From Streptomonospora mangrovi (GTDB lineage Bacteria > Actinomycetota > Actinomycetes > Streptosporangiales > Streptosporangiaceae), in contig NZ_JAJAQC010000005.1 in assembly GCF_027604915.1 (NCBI RefSeq), positions 1 through 64,000 of the forward strand: a DNA stretch of 64,000 nt. Reading direction: 5' to 3'. This document shows, in pieces, positions 8,230 through 16,460 of the stretch. The translations under genes were made by a program, and so were the position numbers. The number at the start of each line of letters is the position of its first letter. Position 1 is the first letter of the stretch. Under the pieces are notes generated by a model. That model saw only the letters and a program-made list of their open reading frames with translations, did not search any database and was not told the origin of the DNA.

Positions 8230-9030
8230 CTAGTCGAGGCCGGCGCGGTGCAGCACATATGCGGCCAATGGCCGGTATTCGCGGGGCGGGTATCCGTCGT
8301 CCAGGGGAACCGTTGTGAGCAGTTTTCCCTCGCATTCGGCCAGGAACAATGCGGGATCGTTGCAATCCGCAAATCCGATTGTGGGGACGCCGGCCTCGCC
8401 GGCGGCGCCGGCGAATCCGTGGTCGGCGACGACCAACTGCGGCCACTCCTGGCCTTTCTCGGCGAGGTCGGCCAGCGCCGCGCGCATGGCGAAGGGGTGG
8501 TGGCTGTGCCGGGGGGTGCCGCCGTCCATGACGAACCCGACACCGTCCTTCCAGACGAGCACCCGCCGGCTGGGCGGGTGCTCGGTGGCGACGTCGTAGG
8601 TGTAGCCGGCGCCGCCGGTGACCACCTCGCAGCCGCGGGCCTCCAGGGCGGACTTCCAGAGGCGGTAGGTGTCGGCGAGGCTCTTGGGGTGGCCGGTGGC
8701 GAACATCACCCGCTGGCGGCGGGCGGCGGCCTCGGCCAGGCGGTCGGCGACGGCGTCGAGCGCGTCGACGGTGCGGTCGGGGTCGATGGTGTCGATGCCC
8801 CACTGGTGCCCGTGGTCGGCCACCACCCCGCAGCGCTTGGCCATGAGGTCGAGCACCTCGGGGAACGACCACTCGTGGTCGAAGGTGAGGCCGAACTGGT
8901 AGTAGGGGTCCTTCTGGCACAGCCGCCGGTAGTGGCGCAGGTTGTTCTGCCGCGGTGTGTCGACGTGCCCGGCGATTCCGGTCCGCACGAGATAGGCGAC
9001 GAGTTCGGCGCGCGAGGGCGGCTGCACCAC
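8230..9030 (-). CDS. Phosphatase-like conserved actinobacterial protein
   Basis: About 266 residues, similar to proteins annotated simply as phosphatase in Streptomyces next to acuC and proC. Conserved stretches include TPRQNNLRHYRRL, MFATGHPKSL, LVVADHGFAG and GFADCNDPALFLAE. No established catalytic motif of a characterised phosphatase family is obvious to me, so the activity is unproven. GTG at 9030 (or the next codon, 9027) is chosen because GGAGGGGAAGGGGATC precedes it; the open frame continuing to 9123 lacks family similarity. A single cytosolic protein without membrane segments. Confidence 0.7.
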   Translation of the reverse strand: MVQPPSRAELVAYLVRTGIAGHVDTPRQNNLRHYRRLCQKDPYYQFGLTFDHEWSFPEVLDLMAKRCGVVADHGHQWGIDTIDPDRTVDALDAVADRLAEAAARRQRVMFATGHPKSLADTYRLWKSALEARGCEVVTGGAGYTYDVATEHPPSRRVLVWKDGVGFVMDGGTPRHSHHPFAMRAALADLAEKGQEWPQLVVADHGFAGAAGEAGVPTIGFADCNDPALFLAECEGKLLTTVPLDDGYPPREYRPLAAYVLHRAGLD

Positions 9031-9364
9031 GATCCCCTTCCCCTCCGATGCGACGGCGCGCCGCCCGCGACCCGGTGCGGCGCGGGACCCGTGGCGGCCA
9101 CGGACGATCCAAAAGGGCGTCATACCCTCTTCATGACGAATTCAACTCGGAACACCGCTGTCCATCGGCTGAACGCGGGGGTACCGCGCGGGGCGGGCGC
9201 ACGGTGCGCACGGGGCACAGGGTGCGCGCGGGACGGGTGCGGCGCGGTTGCGGACGGGTGCGGCGGATTGGGGACGCGCGGACGCCCGCGCGCCGGCGGA
9301 CCGAAACCCGGAGCGGGTCCGTCGCCCGGCGGCGGAGCGCTGCGGCGCGCCGCCGGGCGGCGGA

Positions 9365-10546
9365 TCACAGGCTGGGGTCCATGCCGTGGCTGGGGAACAC
9401 CGCCCGGCGGGTGGCCTGGATGGCCTGGTCGACGGGGTCCTCGGGGTCGAAGCCGTCCTCGAACGGGGTGAACTCGGGGTCGCGGCCGTCGGTCATGTAC
9501 AGCGGCGGGAGTTCGCCGGTGCGCTCGCGCACGAACGCCCGCCAGGAGTCGGGGGTGGCCAGGGCGGGGTCGACCTGGCCGCCGGAGGCTTCGGCCAGCA
9601 GGTGGGTCCAGGCGCGCGGCACGACCTGCACGAGTTCGTAGCCGCCGCCGCCCAGCAGCAGCCAGCGCCCGCCGGCGGTCTCGCGCGCCAGGCGGTGCAG
9701 GGCGGCGTAGGTGCGCCGCTGGCCGTCGAGGCTGAGGACGAGGTTGGCCAGGGGGTCCAGGGCGTGGGTGTCGGCGCCCTGCTGGGTGACCAGCACCTCG
9801 GGCTGGAACTCGCGCAGCACCGGCGGCACGACGGCCTCGAAGGCGCGCAGCCAGCGGGCGTCGTTGGTGCCGGCGGGCAGGGCGACGTTGACGGCGTAGC
9901 CCTCGGCGCCGGGGCCGCCGGTCTCGGTGGGGCGGCCGGTGCCGGGGAACAGGGTGACGGGCGACTCGTGGAGGCTGATGGTGAGGACGCGGGGGTCGTT
10001 GTAGAACATCGCCTGCACGCCGTCGCCGTGGTGGACGTCGACGTCGACGTAGGCCACGCGCTTGGCGCCCTGCTCCAGCAGCCAGGCGATGGCCAGGGCG
10101 GCGTCGTTGTAGACGCAGAAGCCCCACGCGTGGCGCGGCATGGCGTGGTGCAGCCCGCCGGCGATGTTGGCGGCGTGGGCGGACTCCCCGTTCCACACGG
10201 CGGCCGCGGCCCGCACCGACGCGCCGGCGACGAGCGCCGAGGCGTCGTGCATGTCGGGGAAGACGGGGTTGTCGGAGGTGCCCAGGCAGTAGGGGTCGTC
10301 GGGCTCCAAAGTCTTGCCGGCGCGCTTGACGGCCTCGATGTAGTCGGGGGCGTGGACGAGCTGGAGGAGGTCGTCGGAGGCGGGTTCGACGCCGTCGATC
10401 AGCGTGACACCGGGGCGGTCGAAGATGCCGAACTCGCGGCTGAGCGCCATGGTGAGTTCGACGCGCACCGGCGCCATCGGGTGGTCGGGGCCGAAGTTGT
10501 AGGAGGTCAGCCCGTCGTCCCAGGCGACGTGCAGTGAACAGGCCAT
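9365..10546 (-). CDS. acuC: AcuC-type histone-deacetylase-fold protein
   Basis: About 393 residues, a zinc-dependent deacetylase of the arginase/HDAC fold. Visible: FGPDHPMAPVR at the N-terminus, the metal-binding VDVDVHHGDGVQ, LHESPVTLFPGTG, QQGADTHALDPL and LLLGGGGYE. Bacterial AcuC deacetylates lysines, classically acetyl-CoA synthetase, and so reactivates acetate metabolism; no synthetase gene is nearby here. The ATG at 10546 follows GGGAGG at ideal distance, while the open frame to 10720 overlaps proC and is rejected as coding. It lies about 130 bases downstream of proC on the same strand. Confidence 0.9.
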   Translation of the reverse strand: MACSLHVAWDDGLTSYNFGPDHPMAPVRVELTMALSREFGIFDRPGVTLIDGVEPASDDLLQLVHAPDYIEAVKRAGKTLEPDDPYCLGTSDNPVFPDMHDASALVAGASVRAAAAVWNGESAHAANIAGGLHHAMPRHAWGFCVYNDAALAIAWLLEQGAKRVAYVDVDVHHGDGVQAMFYNDPRVLTISLHESPVTLFPGTGRPTETGGPGAEGYAVNVALPAGTNDARWLRAFEAVVPPVLREFQPEVLVTQQGADTHALDPLANLVLSLDGQRRTYAALHRLARETAGGRWLLLGGGGYELVQVVPRAWTHLLAEASGGQVDPALATPDSWRAFVRERTGELPPLYMTDGRDPEFTPFEDGFDPEDPVDQAIQATRRAVFPSHGMDPSL

Positions 10547-10676
10547 GTGCCCTCCCGGCCGTTGGGTCGCGTGCGTGCCGAGCACGCGGGGTGGTGTGTG
10601 CGGCGTCACCCGCGGCTCCAGCCTAGTCAACGGGCGGCGGGCGCGCGGGCGTCGGGGCCGCGGCTCACCGCCCCCC

Positions 10677-11471
10677 TCACCCCTCGGACAGCCGGCGGCT
10701 GCGGTCGCGGGCGGCCTCAAGGGCCTCGGTGAAGGCGGTGCGCACGCCGTGGCGCTCCAGTTCCCGCACCGCCGCGGCGGTGGTGCCCCCCGGCGAGGTG
10801 ACGGCCTCGCGCAGCACCACGGGATGGTTGTCGGGGTCGGCGAGCATCTCGGCGGCGCCGGTGATGGTCTGCGTGACCAGCTTCCGGGCGGCGGCGCGGG
10901 TCATGCCCATGGCGACGCCGGCCTCGATCATGGTCTCGGCGATGAAGTAGAAGTAAGCCGGGCCGCTGCCCGAGAGCGCGGTGACGGTGTCCATGTGGTG
11001 CTCGGGCACCCGCACGACGTCGCCGACCGAGCGCAGCAGGGACTCGGCGTGGTCGAGCTGGGCGTCGCCGGTGTGGGAGCCGGCCGCGATGGCGGTCATG
11101 CCCTTGCCCACCAGCGCCGGGGTGTTGGGCATGGCCCGCACCACGGGGATGTCGGCGGGCAGGTGCTTCTCCAGCAGCGCGGTGGTGATGCCGGCGGCGA
11201 TGGAGACGACCAGGCAGTCGGCGCGCAGGTGGCCGGAGAGGTCGTTGAGGACGTCGACCATGTCCTGGGGCTTGATGGCCAGGACGAGGGTGGACGCGCG
11301 CGCCGCGGAGTCCGCGAGCGGCGCGAGGGCCACCCCGTAGCGCTCGCGGAGTTCGGCGGCGCGGTCGGGGTGGGGCTCGGTGACCAGCACCTGGGTGGGC
11401 TCGTAGCCGGTGGCCAGCAGGCCCGCGAGCAGCGCCTCGCCCATCTTGCCGCCGCCGATGATCGCGATCAT
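10677..11471 (-). CDS. proC: Pyrroline-5-carboxylate reductase
   Basis: A 264-residue enzyme of usual length catalysing the last step of proline synthesis, reduction of 1-pyrroline-5-carboxylate with NAD(P)H. Seen: Rossmann motif GGGKMGEALLAGL at the extreme N-terminus, IKPQDM, RAMPNTPALVG, ALSGSGPAYFY and the family signature region REAVTSPGGTTAAAV. The ATG at 11471 is supported by AAAGGTGTGAGGAC upstream. The next gene upstream on the same strand is proline dehydrogenase, so a synthetic and a degradative proline enzyme are neighbours, 190 bases apart. Confidence 0.95.
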   Translation of the reverse strand: MIAIIGGGKMGEALLAGLLATGYEPTQVLVTEPHPDRAAELRERYGVALAPLADSAARASTLVLAIKPQDMVDVLNDLSGHLRADCLVVSIAAGITTALLEKHLPADIPVVRAMPNTPALVGKGMTAIAAGSHTGDAQLDHAESLLRSVGDVVRVPEHHMDTVTALSGSGPAYFYFIAETMIEAGVAMGMTRAAARKLVTQTITGAAEMLADPDNHPVVLREAVTSPGGTTAAAVRELERHGVRTAFTEALEAARDRSRRLSEG

Positions 11472-11661
11472 GTCCTCACACCTTTCCCGTCACTTCAACG
11501 GTAGCGAGGTGGCGGGGGTGCCGCATCCATGGCCTGGGGCGCTGTGGACGGAGGGGTGAAGGGGCGGGTGAGGGTGTGGGCGGGTCAGGGTGTGGGCGAG
11601 TGCGGGCCGCGGACGCGGGGTCCGGGCGAGGGCGCGTGTACGAGTACGAATTCGAGCGCGG

Positions 11662-12597
11662 CTAGTACCGGGTGAGCACCTGGCGGGCGGCGAAGGCGGC
11701 GTTGGCGGGGCGCTCGGCCACGCGCCGCACCAGGTAGCCGTACCAGTCGGTGCCGTAGGGGACGTACACCCGCACCCGCGCACCCAGCGAGGCCAGGCGG
11801 CGCTGCTCGGTGGGCCGGGCGCCGTAGAGCATCTGGTACTCGAAGTCGTCGTAGGTGCGCCCGTAGCGGCGGGCCAGCGTGGTGGCGATGTCGATCAGCC
11901 GGGAGTCGTGGGTGGCCACCATGGGGTAGGCCCGGCTGGTCATCAGGCGGCGCAGCGAGCGCACGAACGCGGCGTCGACCTCGCGCCGGTCGGTGTAGGC
12001 GCTGCCGCGCTCGGCCGCGTAGGCGCCCTTGCACAGCCGCACGCGCGCGCCCGGCTCGGCGGCCACGGCGGCGGTGTCTCCCTCGGTGCGGTGCAGGTAG
12101 GACTGGAGCACGCAGCCCACCCACGGGTAGCGGGCGCGCAGCCGGGCGACCACGCGCAGGGTCGCGGGGACGTTCCGGGCGGCCTCCATGTCGACGGTGA
12201 CGGTGGTGCCGACCTCGGCGGCGGCGGCGCAGATGCGGCCCAGGTTCTCGACGGCCAGGGTCTCGCCCTCCTCGCCCAGCCCCAGGCCCATGGCGGTGGG
12301 CTTGACCGACACCTCGGCCCAGGAGGTCAGCCCGGAGTCGTCCAGCAGCCGCAGCAGCCGGAGGTAGCCCTTGGTGACGTCCTCGGTGCGGGCCGGGTGG
12401 TCGGCGTCCTCGCCGAGGTGGTCGATGGAGGACAGCAGGTCGTACTCCGCCAGCTCGCCCGCCGCGCGCACGGCGTCCTCGGCGCGCTCGCCCGCCACGA
12501 ACCGGTCCACGACGCCGCGGGTGACCCGGGTGCCCGCCACTAGGGTGCGCAGCCGGTCGCTTCCCGATGCCGCCAGGAGAGTCTGCCGAAGGACCAT
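11662..12597 (-). CDS. Proline dehydrogenase (monofunctional)
   Basis: About 311 residues, the monofunctional FAD-dependent (beta/alpha)8 enzyme oxidising proline to pyrroline-5-carboxylate. Diagnostic segments: SVKPTAMGLGL, DMEAARN, VLQSYLHRTEGD, RLCKGAYAAE, FEYQMLYGARP and, near the C-terminus, YVPYGTDWYGYLVRRVAERP. The P5C dehydrogenase domain of bifunctional PutA is absent and no such gene is in the window. The ATG at 12597 has GAGGAG 6 nt upstream; the in-frame ATG at 12615 is less well placed. Membrane-peripheral, passing electrons to quinones, by family knowledge. Confidence 0.92.
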   Translation of the reverse strand: MVLRQTLLAASGSDRLRTLVAGTRVTRGVVDRFVAGERAEDAVRAAGELAEYDLLSSIDHLGEDADHPARTEDVTKGYLRLLRLLDDSGLTSWAEVSVKPTAMGLGLGEEGETLAVENLGRICAAAAEVGTTVTVDMEAARNVPATLRVVARLRARYPWVGCVLQSYLHRTEGDTAAVAAEPGARVRLCKGAYAAERGSAYTDRREVDAAFVRSLRRLMTSRAYPMVATHDSRLIDIATTLARRYGRTYDDFEYQMLYGARPTEQRRLASLGARVRVYVPYGTDWYGYLVRRVAERPANAAFAARQVLTRY

Positions 12598-12761
12598 GTC
12601 GCGCTCCTCGTTCACCGTCGTCCGGCGCCGCCCGCCGGATCCGCGTCCGATGAGTGCTACCCGCCTATCGGCCGCGGATGCCGCCCGCCCGCCGCTGTCC
12701 CCGCCGCATCCCCTATGAGGCTACGCCGAGCCGAGCTCGGCGGGCAGGGGCGCGCGGGGCG

Positions 12762-13574
12762 TCAGTCGGCGCAACCGCCGGGGCGGGCGGGTTCGGCACG
12801 CTCGGCGGGCTCGGCGGGCTCGGCGGGTCCGGTGGACTGGGCCGGGTCGGCGGGCAGCCGCGCCGCCAGGCCGTCCAGGAGCCGGTCGAGGCCGTAGTCG
12901 AAGTAGGCGTCGACGACCCGGCCGCTGTCGGTGCCGCGCTGGCCCGCGTAGACGGCGAGCAGGCGGGGGTGGTCGCGCATGGCCTCCTGGGTGACGGCCC
13001 ACAGCCGGTCGGCCGCCGCCTTCTCGTCCATCCCGCCGCGCCGGACCACCGACAGCCAGGCTGCCTCGCTGGAGACCATGCCGATGACGAAGGGCAGCAC
13101 CACGCTCATCGCGCGGTCGGCCTCCTCCAGGTCGAACCCGGCCGCCTCGAAGACCGCGAGCACGCCTTCGGAGAAGCGCGCGAGGTTGGGGCCGAGCTGG
13201 GACAGCCCCGCCTGGCCGTGCACGGCGACCACCCACGGGTGCCGCAGCGCGGCGGCGCGCAGGTCGCGCGCGCAGGCGGTGATGGCGTCGCGCCAGTGCG
13301 CGCCGTCGGCGGGGTCGGGCACCGCCAGTTCGCCGTAGAAGCGGTCCACGACCAGTTCGATCAGCTCGTCCTTGCCCGCAACATGCCGGTAGAGGGAGGC
13401 GGCCCCGGCGCCCAGGGCGGTGCCCAGTCGGCGCATGCTCAGCGCCTCGACGCCTTCGGCGTCGAGCAGCTCCACGGCGGCGGACACGATCTGGTCCCGA
13501 CTCAGACCGGGCTGGGCGCGTCCCCGTCGTGGGCGTGCCCACACCGAGGGAATCGGCGGCTCCTGGCCTGACAT
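12762..13574 (-). CDS. TetR-family transcriptional regulator
   Basis: About 270 residues. The N-terminal HTH is clear (SRDQIVSAAVELLDAEGVEA, then RRLGTALGAGAASLYRHVAG), followed by a C-terminal domain of the tetracycline-repressor type (TetR_C_1), as in regulators of drug efflux or degradation. The extreme C-terminus is low complexity (Pro/Ala/Glu). The ATG at 13574 has GGGAG 5 nt upstream. It has no tightly linked target: the next gene to its right starts 1.4 kb away, beyond repeats. Ligand and regulon cannot be inferred. Confidence 0.88.
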   Translation of the reverse strand: MSGQEPPIPSVWARPRRGRAQPGLSRDQIVSAAVELLDAEGVEALSMRRLGTALGAGAASLYRHVAGKDELIELVVDRFYGELAVPDPADGAHWRDAITACARDLRAAALRHPWVVAVHGQAGLSQLGPNLARFSEGVLAVFEAAGFDLEEADRAMSVVLPFVIGMVSSEAAWLSVVRRGGMDEKAAADRLWAVTQEAMRDHPRLLAVYAGQRGTDSGRVVDAYFDYGLDRLLDGLAARLPADPAQSTGPAEPAEPAERAEPARPGGCAD

Positions 13575-13680
13575 GGCACTCCCTTCCGGCGGCGGCGCCA
13601 CCCACCCTAGATCTTCGAGGAGGTTCGAGGGGCGAGAAGTGTCGCAGGGTGGCCAGCCACCCAGCGCAGCTCACCGGCGG

Positions 13681-13990
13681 CGGCGGATGGCTGGGGCGGG
13701 CGATCACCGGACAGCGCCTCGGCGGCTCGGGTGGGCAACGAGGCGCCGAGGGCGGGCGCGGGTCCGGGCGCGCGGTCATCGGCCAGCGAGGCGACGGGTT
13801 GGCGTGGTGACGGGGCAGCGACGGCGGCGGGTGGCCAGGGCGGGCGATCACCGGGCCGCGCCTCGGCGGCTGGGGTGGGCAACGGGGGCAGCAACGGCGG
13901 CCAGGGACGCGGGCAAGCGGTTCCCGTGCAGCGCGGCGGATGGTTGGGGTAGGCGACGGGGCGGCGACGGCAGCGGATGGCCAGTCCGGG
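13681..13990. repeat. Intergenic minisatellite, about 72-bp period (left arm)
   Basis: The 17-base core GGGCGGGCGATCACCGG occurs at 13694-13710 and 13838-13854, exactly 144 bases apart. A decayed copy, GGGCGCGCGGTCATCGG, sits midway at 13766-13782, giving a 72-base unit. Similar but weaker sequence continues to about 13990. No protein-like reading frame explains it. Confidence 0.7.
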
Positions 13991-14146
13991 CGGGACCGGC
14001 CCGGCGTGGCGGCGGCCGCGCGGCGGACGGGGCGACAGAGAGCGGGGGCCCGGGGCTCCTGGCCGCAGCTCCCGCCGTTGGTGTGCGATTGGCAGAGACC
14101 TCCTCGCCCCCAAACCGGACAGAACGGTCACCAACCCCTTGAGCTC

Positions 14147-14292
14147 TCACATGGTGAGACGAAAACGGCCTCTTTCGCCACGAGATGCGCCTACGCTTCG
14201 CCATTTTGAAGGGAAGAGCACTTTCGTCGGCCAGGAAAACCGGCATAACAGTCAAAACGGCTTGGCACGCGTCCCCGCGTCTCACCATGTGA
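14147..14292. repeat. Low-GC segment bounded by 15-bp inverted repeats
   Basis: TCACATGGTGAGACG (14147-14161) and its exact complement CGTCTCACCATGTGA (14278-14292) bound 146 bases of distinctly lower GC. Each end is itself close to a palindrome around CATGG/CCATG. It could be a miniature transposable element remnant or a pair of operator sites. I see no gene inside and no target-site duplication. Confidence 0.5.
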
Positions 14293-14559
14293 TCATTTGG
14301 GCCTCCGCGCACGCCTTCGAGCACCCCTGGGACGGCGCCGCGGAAGGATGAAAAGGACAAGACTCCACAAAGCACCTCCTTGTATACCGTCGACATGCGA
14401 GTTTCCTTCTCGGCCTCGAATCGACCGCCTCGCTGAGCCGCCTGGGGCGAGCCCAGCCCTTCTCGCAGCGCGACCCACTCCCGGCCGCGCCGACCGACGA
14501 CCGCCCGCCCGCCCGGACCACCGGTCGCGTCGCCGCCCGTCGCCCACTCCAACCACCGC

Positions 14560-14800
14560 CGGGCGGCCCGATGATCGCGCACCTAGGCCACCGGCCGCCC
14601 TCGCCGCCCCGTCGCGACCCCGGCCACCCGCCCCGCCGACCGACCACCGCCCGCCCGGACCCACGCCTGGCCTCGGTGCCCCGTCGCCCGCCCCGCCACT
14701 GGTGAGCGGCCCGGTGATCACCCGCCCGGACCACCGGCCGCCCTCGCCGCTCCCGACGCCGCCCCCGCCACCGAGGCGCGGCCCGGTGATCACCCGCCCG
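14560..14800. repeat. Intergenic minisatellite, about 72-bp period (right arm, inverted)
   Basis: The reverse complement of the left-arm core recurs: CCGGTGATCACCCGCCC at 14711-14727 and 14783-14799 (72 bases apart). Decayed copies lie near 14639 and at 14568-14584 (CCGATGATCGCGCACCT). The two arms are therefore in opposite orientation around 14000-14450. Confidence 0.65.
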
Positions 14801-14880
14801 GACCACCCGCTGCCGTCGCCGCCCCATCGCCACCTCGACCATCCGTCCCGCTGGACGACGCCCCTCCCCTTCCCCCTTGC

Positions 14881-14915
14881 CCCCTCGCCCCTCGCCCCTC
14901 GCCCCTCGCCCCTCG
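14881..14915 (+). repeat. Five tandem heptamers CCCCTCG
   Basis: CCCCTCG is repeated five times without error immediately upstream of the promoter region of the serine hydrolase gene. Such a homogeneous 7-mer array could vary in copy number by slippage. Confidence 0.9.
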
Positions 14916-14924
14916 CCAACGAGC

Positions 14925-14981
14925 GTTGCGAACAACGTTCGCAACGGGTACGGTGTTCGCACCAACGGAACACTGTTCGCA
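14925..14981 (+). promoter_or_regulatory. Putative operator/promoter of serine hydrolase gene (GTTCGCA repeats)
   Basis: GTTGCGAAC (14925-14933) and GTTCGCAAC (14937-14945) form a 9-bp inverted repeat with a 3-base centre. GTTCGCA recurs directly at 14937, 14955 and 14975. TTGCGA (14927-14932) and TACGGT (14949-14954) could be the -35 and -10 hexamers with 16-base spacing, so a bound protein would block the promoter. Confidence 0.5.
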
Positions 14982-14992
14982 TAGGAGCGACC

Positions 14993-16402
14993 ATGGCCTT
15001 CGATCCCGCCCACTGGCAGGCCCGCCTTGACGATCTGCGCGCGGCCCATCGCGTGCCCGGTGCCACCCTCGGGGTCCTCGCCGAGGGCCGTGTGCACGAA
15101 CTGGCGTCGGGGGTGCTGCACCGCGACACCGGGGTGGCCGTCACCCCCGGCTCGGTCTTCCAGCTCGGCTCGGTGGCGAAGGTCTACACCGCGACCCTGG
15201 TCGTGCGGCTGGCCGAGGAAGGCGCGCTGGACCTCGACGCCCCCGTGGCCGACGTGCTGCCCGGCTTCGCGGTGGCCGACCCCCGGGCGAGCGCCGCCGT
15301 CACCCCGCGCCAGCTCCTCAGCCACACCAGCGGCATCAGCGGCGACTTCACCCTCGACACCGGGCGCGGCGACGACTGCCTGGCCCGCTACGTGGCGGCC
15401 TGCGCCGACGTGGGCCAGGACTGCCCGCCCGGCACCGCCGTGTCCTACAGCAGCACCGGCTACGCGGTGCTCGGCCGACTCACCGAGGCGGTCACCGGGC
15501 AGGTGTGGGACCAGGCGCTGCGGGACCGGCTGCTGGACCCCCTCGGCGCGCACCACACCCTCACCCTCCCCGAGGAGGTGCTGCGGTTCCCCGCCGCCAT
15601 GAGCCACCTGGGCGCGCCCGGCGAGGATCCCGAGCCCGCGCCGGAGTGGACCGCCATGCCGCGCTCCGCCGGACCCTACGGCGGCGTGTGCGCCACGGCC
15701 GCCGACGTGCTGCTGCTCGCCCGGATGCACCTGGACGGCGGCACCGCCGCCGACGGCACCCGCCTGCTCTCCCCCGAGGCCGTCGCCGCGATGCGGCGGC
15801 CGGTCGCCGCCACCCCCGACCGCTGGACCGTCCACTCCTCGGCCTGGGGGCTGGGCTGGACCCTCTACGACTGGGCCGGGGTGCCCGGCTTCGGGCACGA
15901 CGGCGCCACGCTCGGCCAGTACTCCTACCTGCGGGTCCTCCCCGACGCGGGGGTGGCGGCGGTGCTGCTGACCAACGGCGGCGGCGCGCGGCGGATGTAC
16001 GAGGAACTGTTCGCCGAACTGCTCGGCGACCTGGCCGGGGTACGCCCGCCCGCGCCCTTCGGCCCGCCCGCGCCATCCGCCGACCCCGGCACCGGCACCG
16101 GCACCCACCCCGACACGTTCGACACCGCTCAGATCACCGGCGACTACCGGCGCGAAGGCGTGGAGATCTCGGTCACCCGCACGCCCGAGGGCACCGCGCG
16201 CATGCGCTACGCGTTCGTGGACGGCATGGCCGGTTTCGCGCCGCCGTTCGAGACCGACCTCGTGCCGGTGGAGCCGGGCGTGTTCGCGGTGCCCGGCATG
16301 GGCGCGTTCGCGGGCGAGTGGATGCCCGTGGTGTTCTCGACGCTGCCCGACGGCACCGGGTGCGTCTACATCGGCATGCGGGCCGCACCCCGGGTGCGCT
16401 GA
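14993..16402 (+). CDS. Serine hydrolase, class C beta-lactamase family
   Basis: A 469-residue penicillin-binding-like serine hydrolase. The nucleophile motif is SVAK (in FQLGSVAKVYT, about residue 60), the second motif region is SYSSTGYAVLG, and GHDGATLGQYSYL marks the third. LLSHTSGI is typical of the beta-lactamase/esterase EstB/D-aminopeptidase superfamily. A C-terminal lipocalin-like extension follows (about 380-469). There is no signal peptide, so it is probably a cytoplasmic esterase or peptidase rather than a beta-lactamase. The ATG at 14993 follows AGGAG; an open frame extending upstream runs through repeats and is not coding. Confidence 0.88.
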   Translation: MAFDPAHWQARLDDLRAAHRVPGATLGVLAEGRVHELASGVLHRDTGVAVTPGSVFQLGSVAKVYTATLVVRLAEEGALDLDAPVADVLPGFAVADPRASAAVTPRQLLSHTSGISGDFTLDTGRGDDCLARYVAACADVGQDCPPGTAVSYSSTGYAVLGRLTEAVTGQVWDQALRDRLLDPLGAHHTLTLPEEVLRFPAAMSHLGAPGEDPEPAPEWTAMPRSAGPYGGVCATAADVLLLARMHLDGGTAADGTRLLSPEAVAAMRRPVAATPDRWTVHSSAWGLGWTLYDWAGVPGFGHDGATLGQYSYLRVLPDAGVAAVLLTNGGGARRMYEELFAELLGDLAGVRPPAPFGPPAPSADPGTGTGTHPDTFDTAQITGDYRREGVEISVTRTPEGTARMRYAFVDGMAGFAPPFETDLVPVEPGVFAVPGMGAFAGEWMPVVFSTLPDGTGCVYIGMRAAPRVR

Positions 16403-16460
16403 GGCACGGGGTGCGGCGGGGACAGCGGGTTGAGACGGGCTGAGACGGGCTCAGCCGCCC

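Noticed and set aside
13848-14582. Minus-strand frame containing a short stretch of more normal composition (about 14140-14400)
   Set aside because: It reads through the repeat arms and the inverted-repeat segment, has no recognisable domain and no good ribosome site; treated as non-coding.
14297-14992. N-terminal extension of the serine hydrolase through the repeat region
   Set aside because: It would translate minisatellite and heptamer repeats; a ribosome site and promoter lie directly before 14993.
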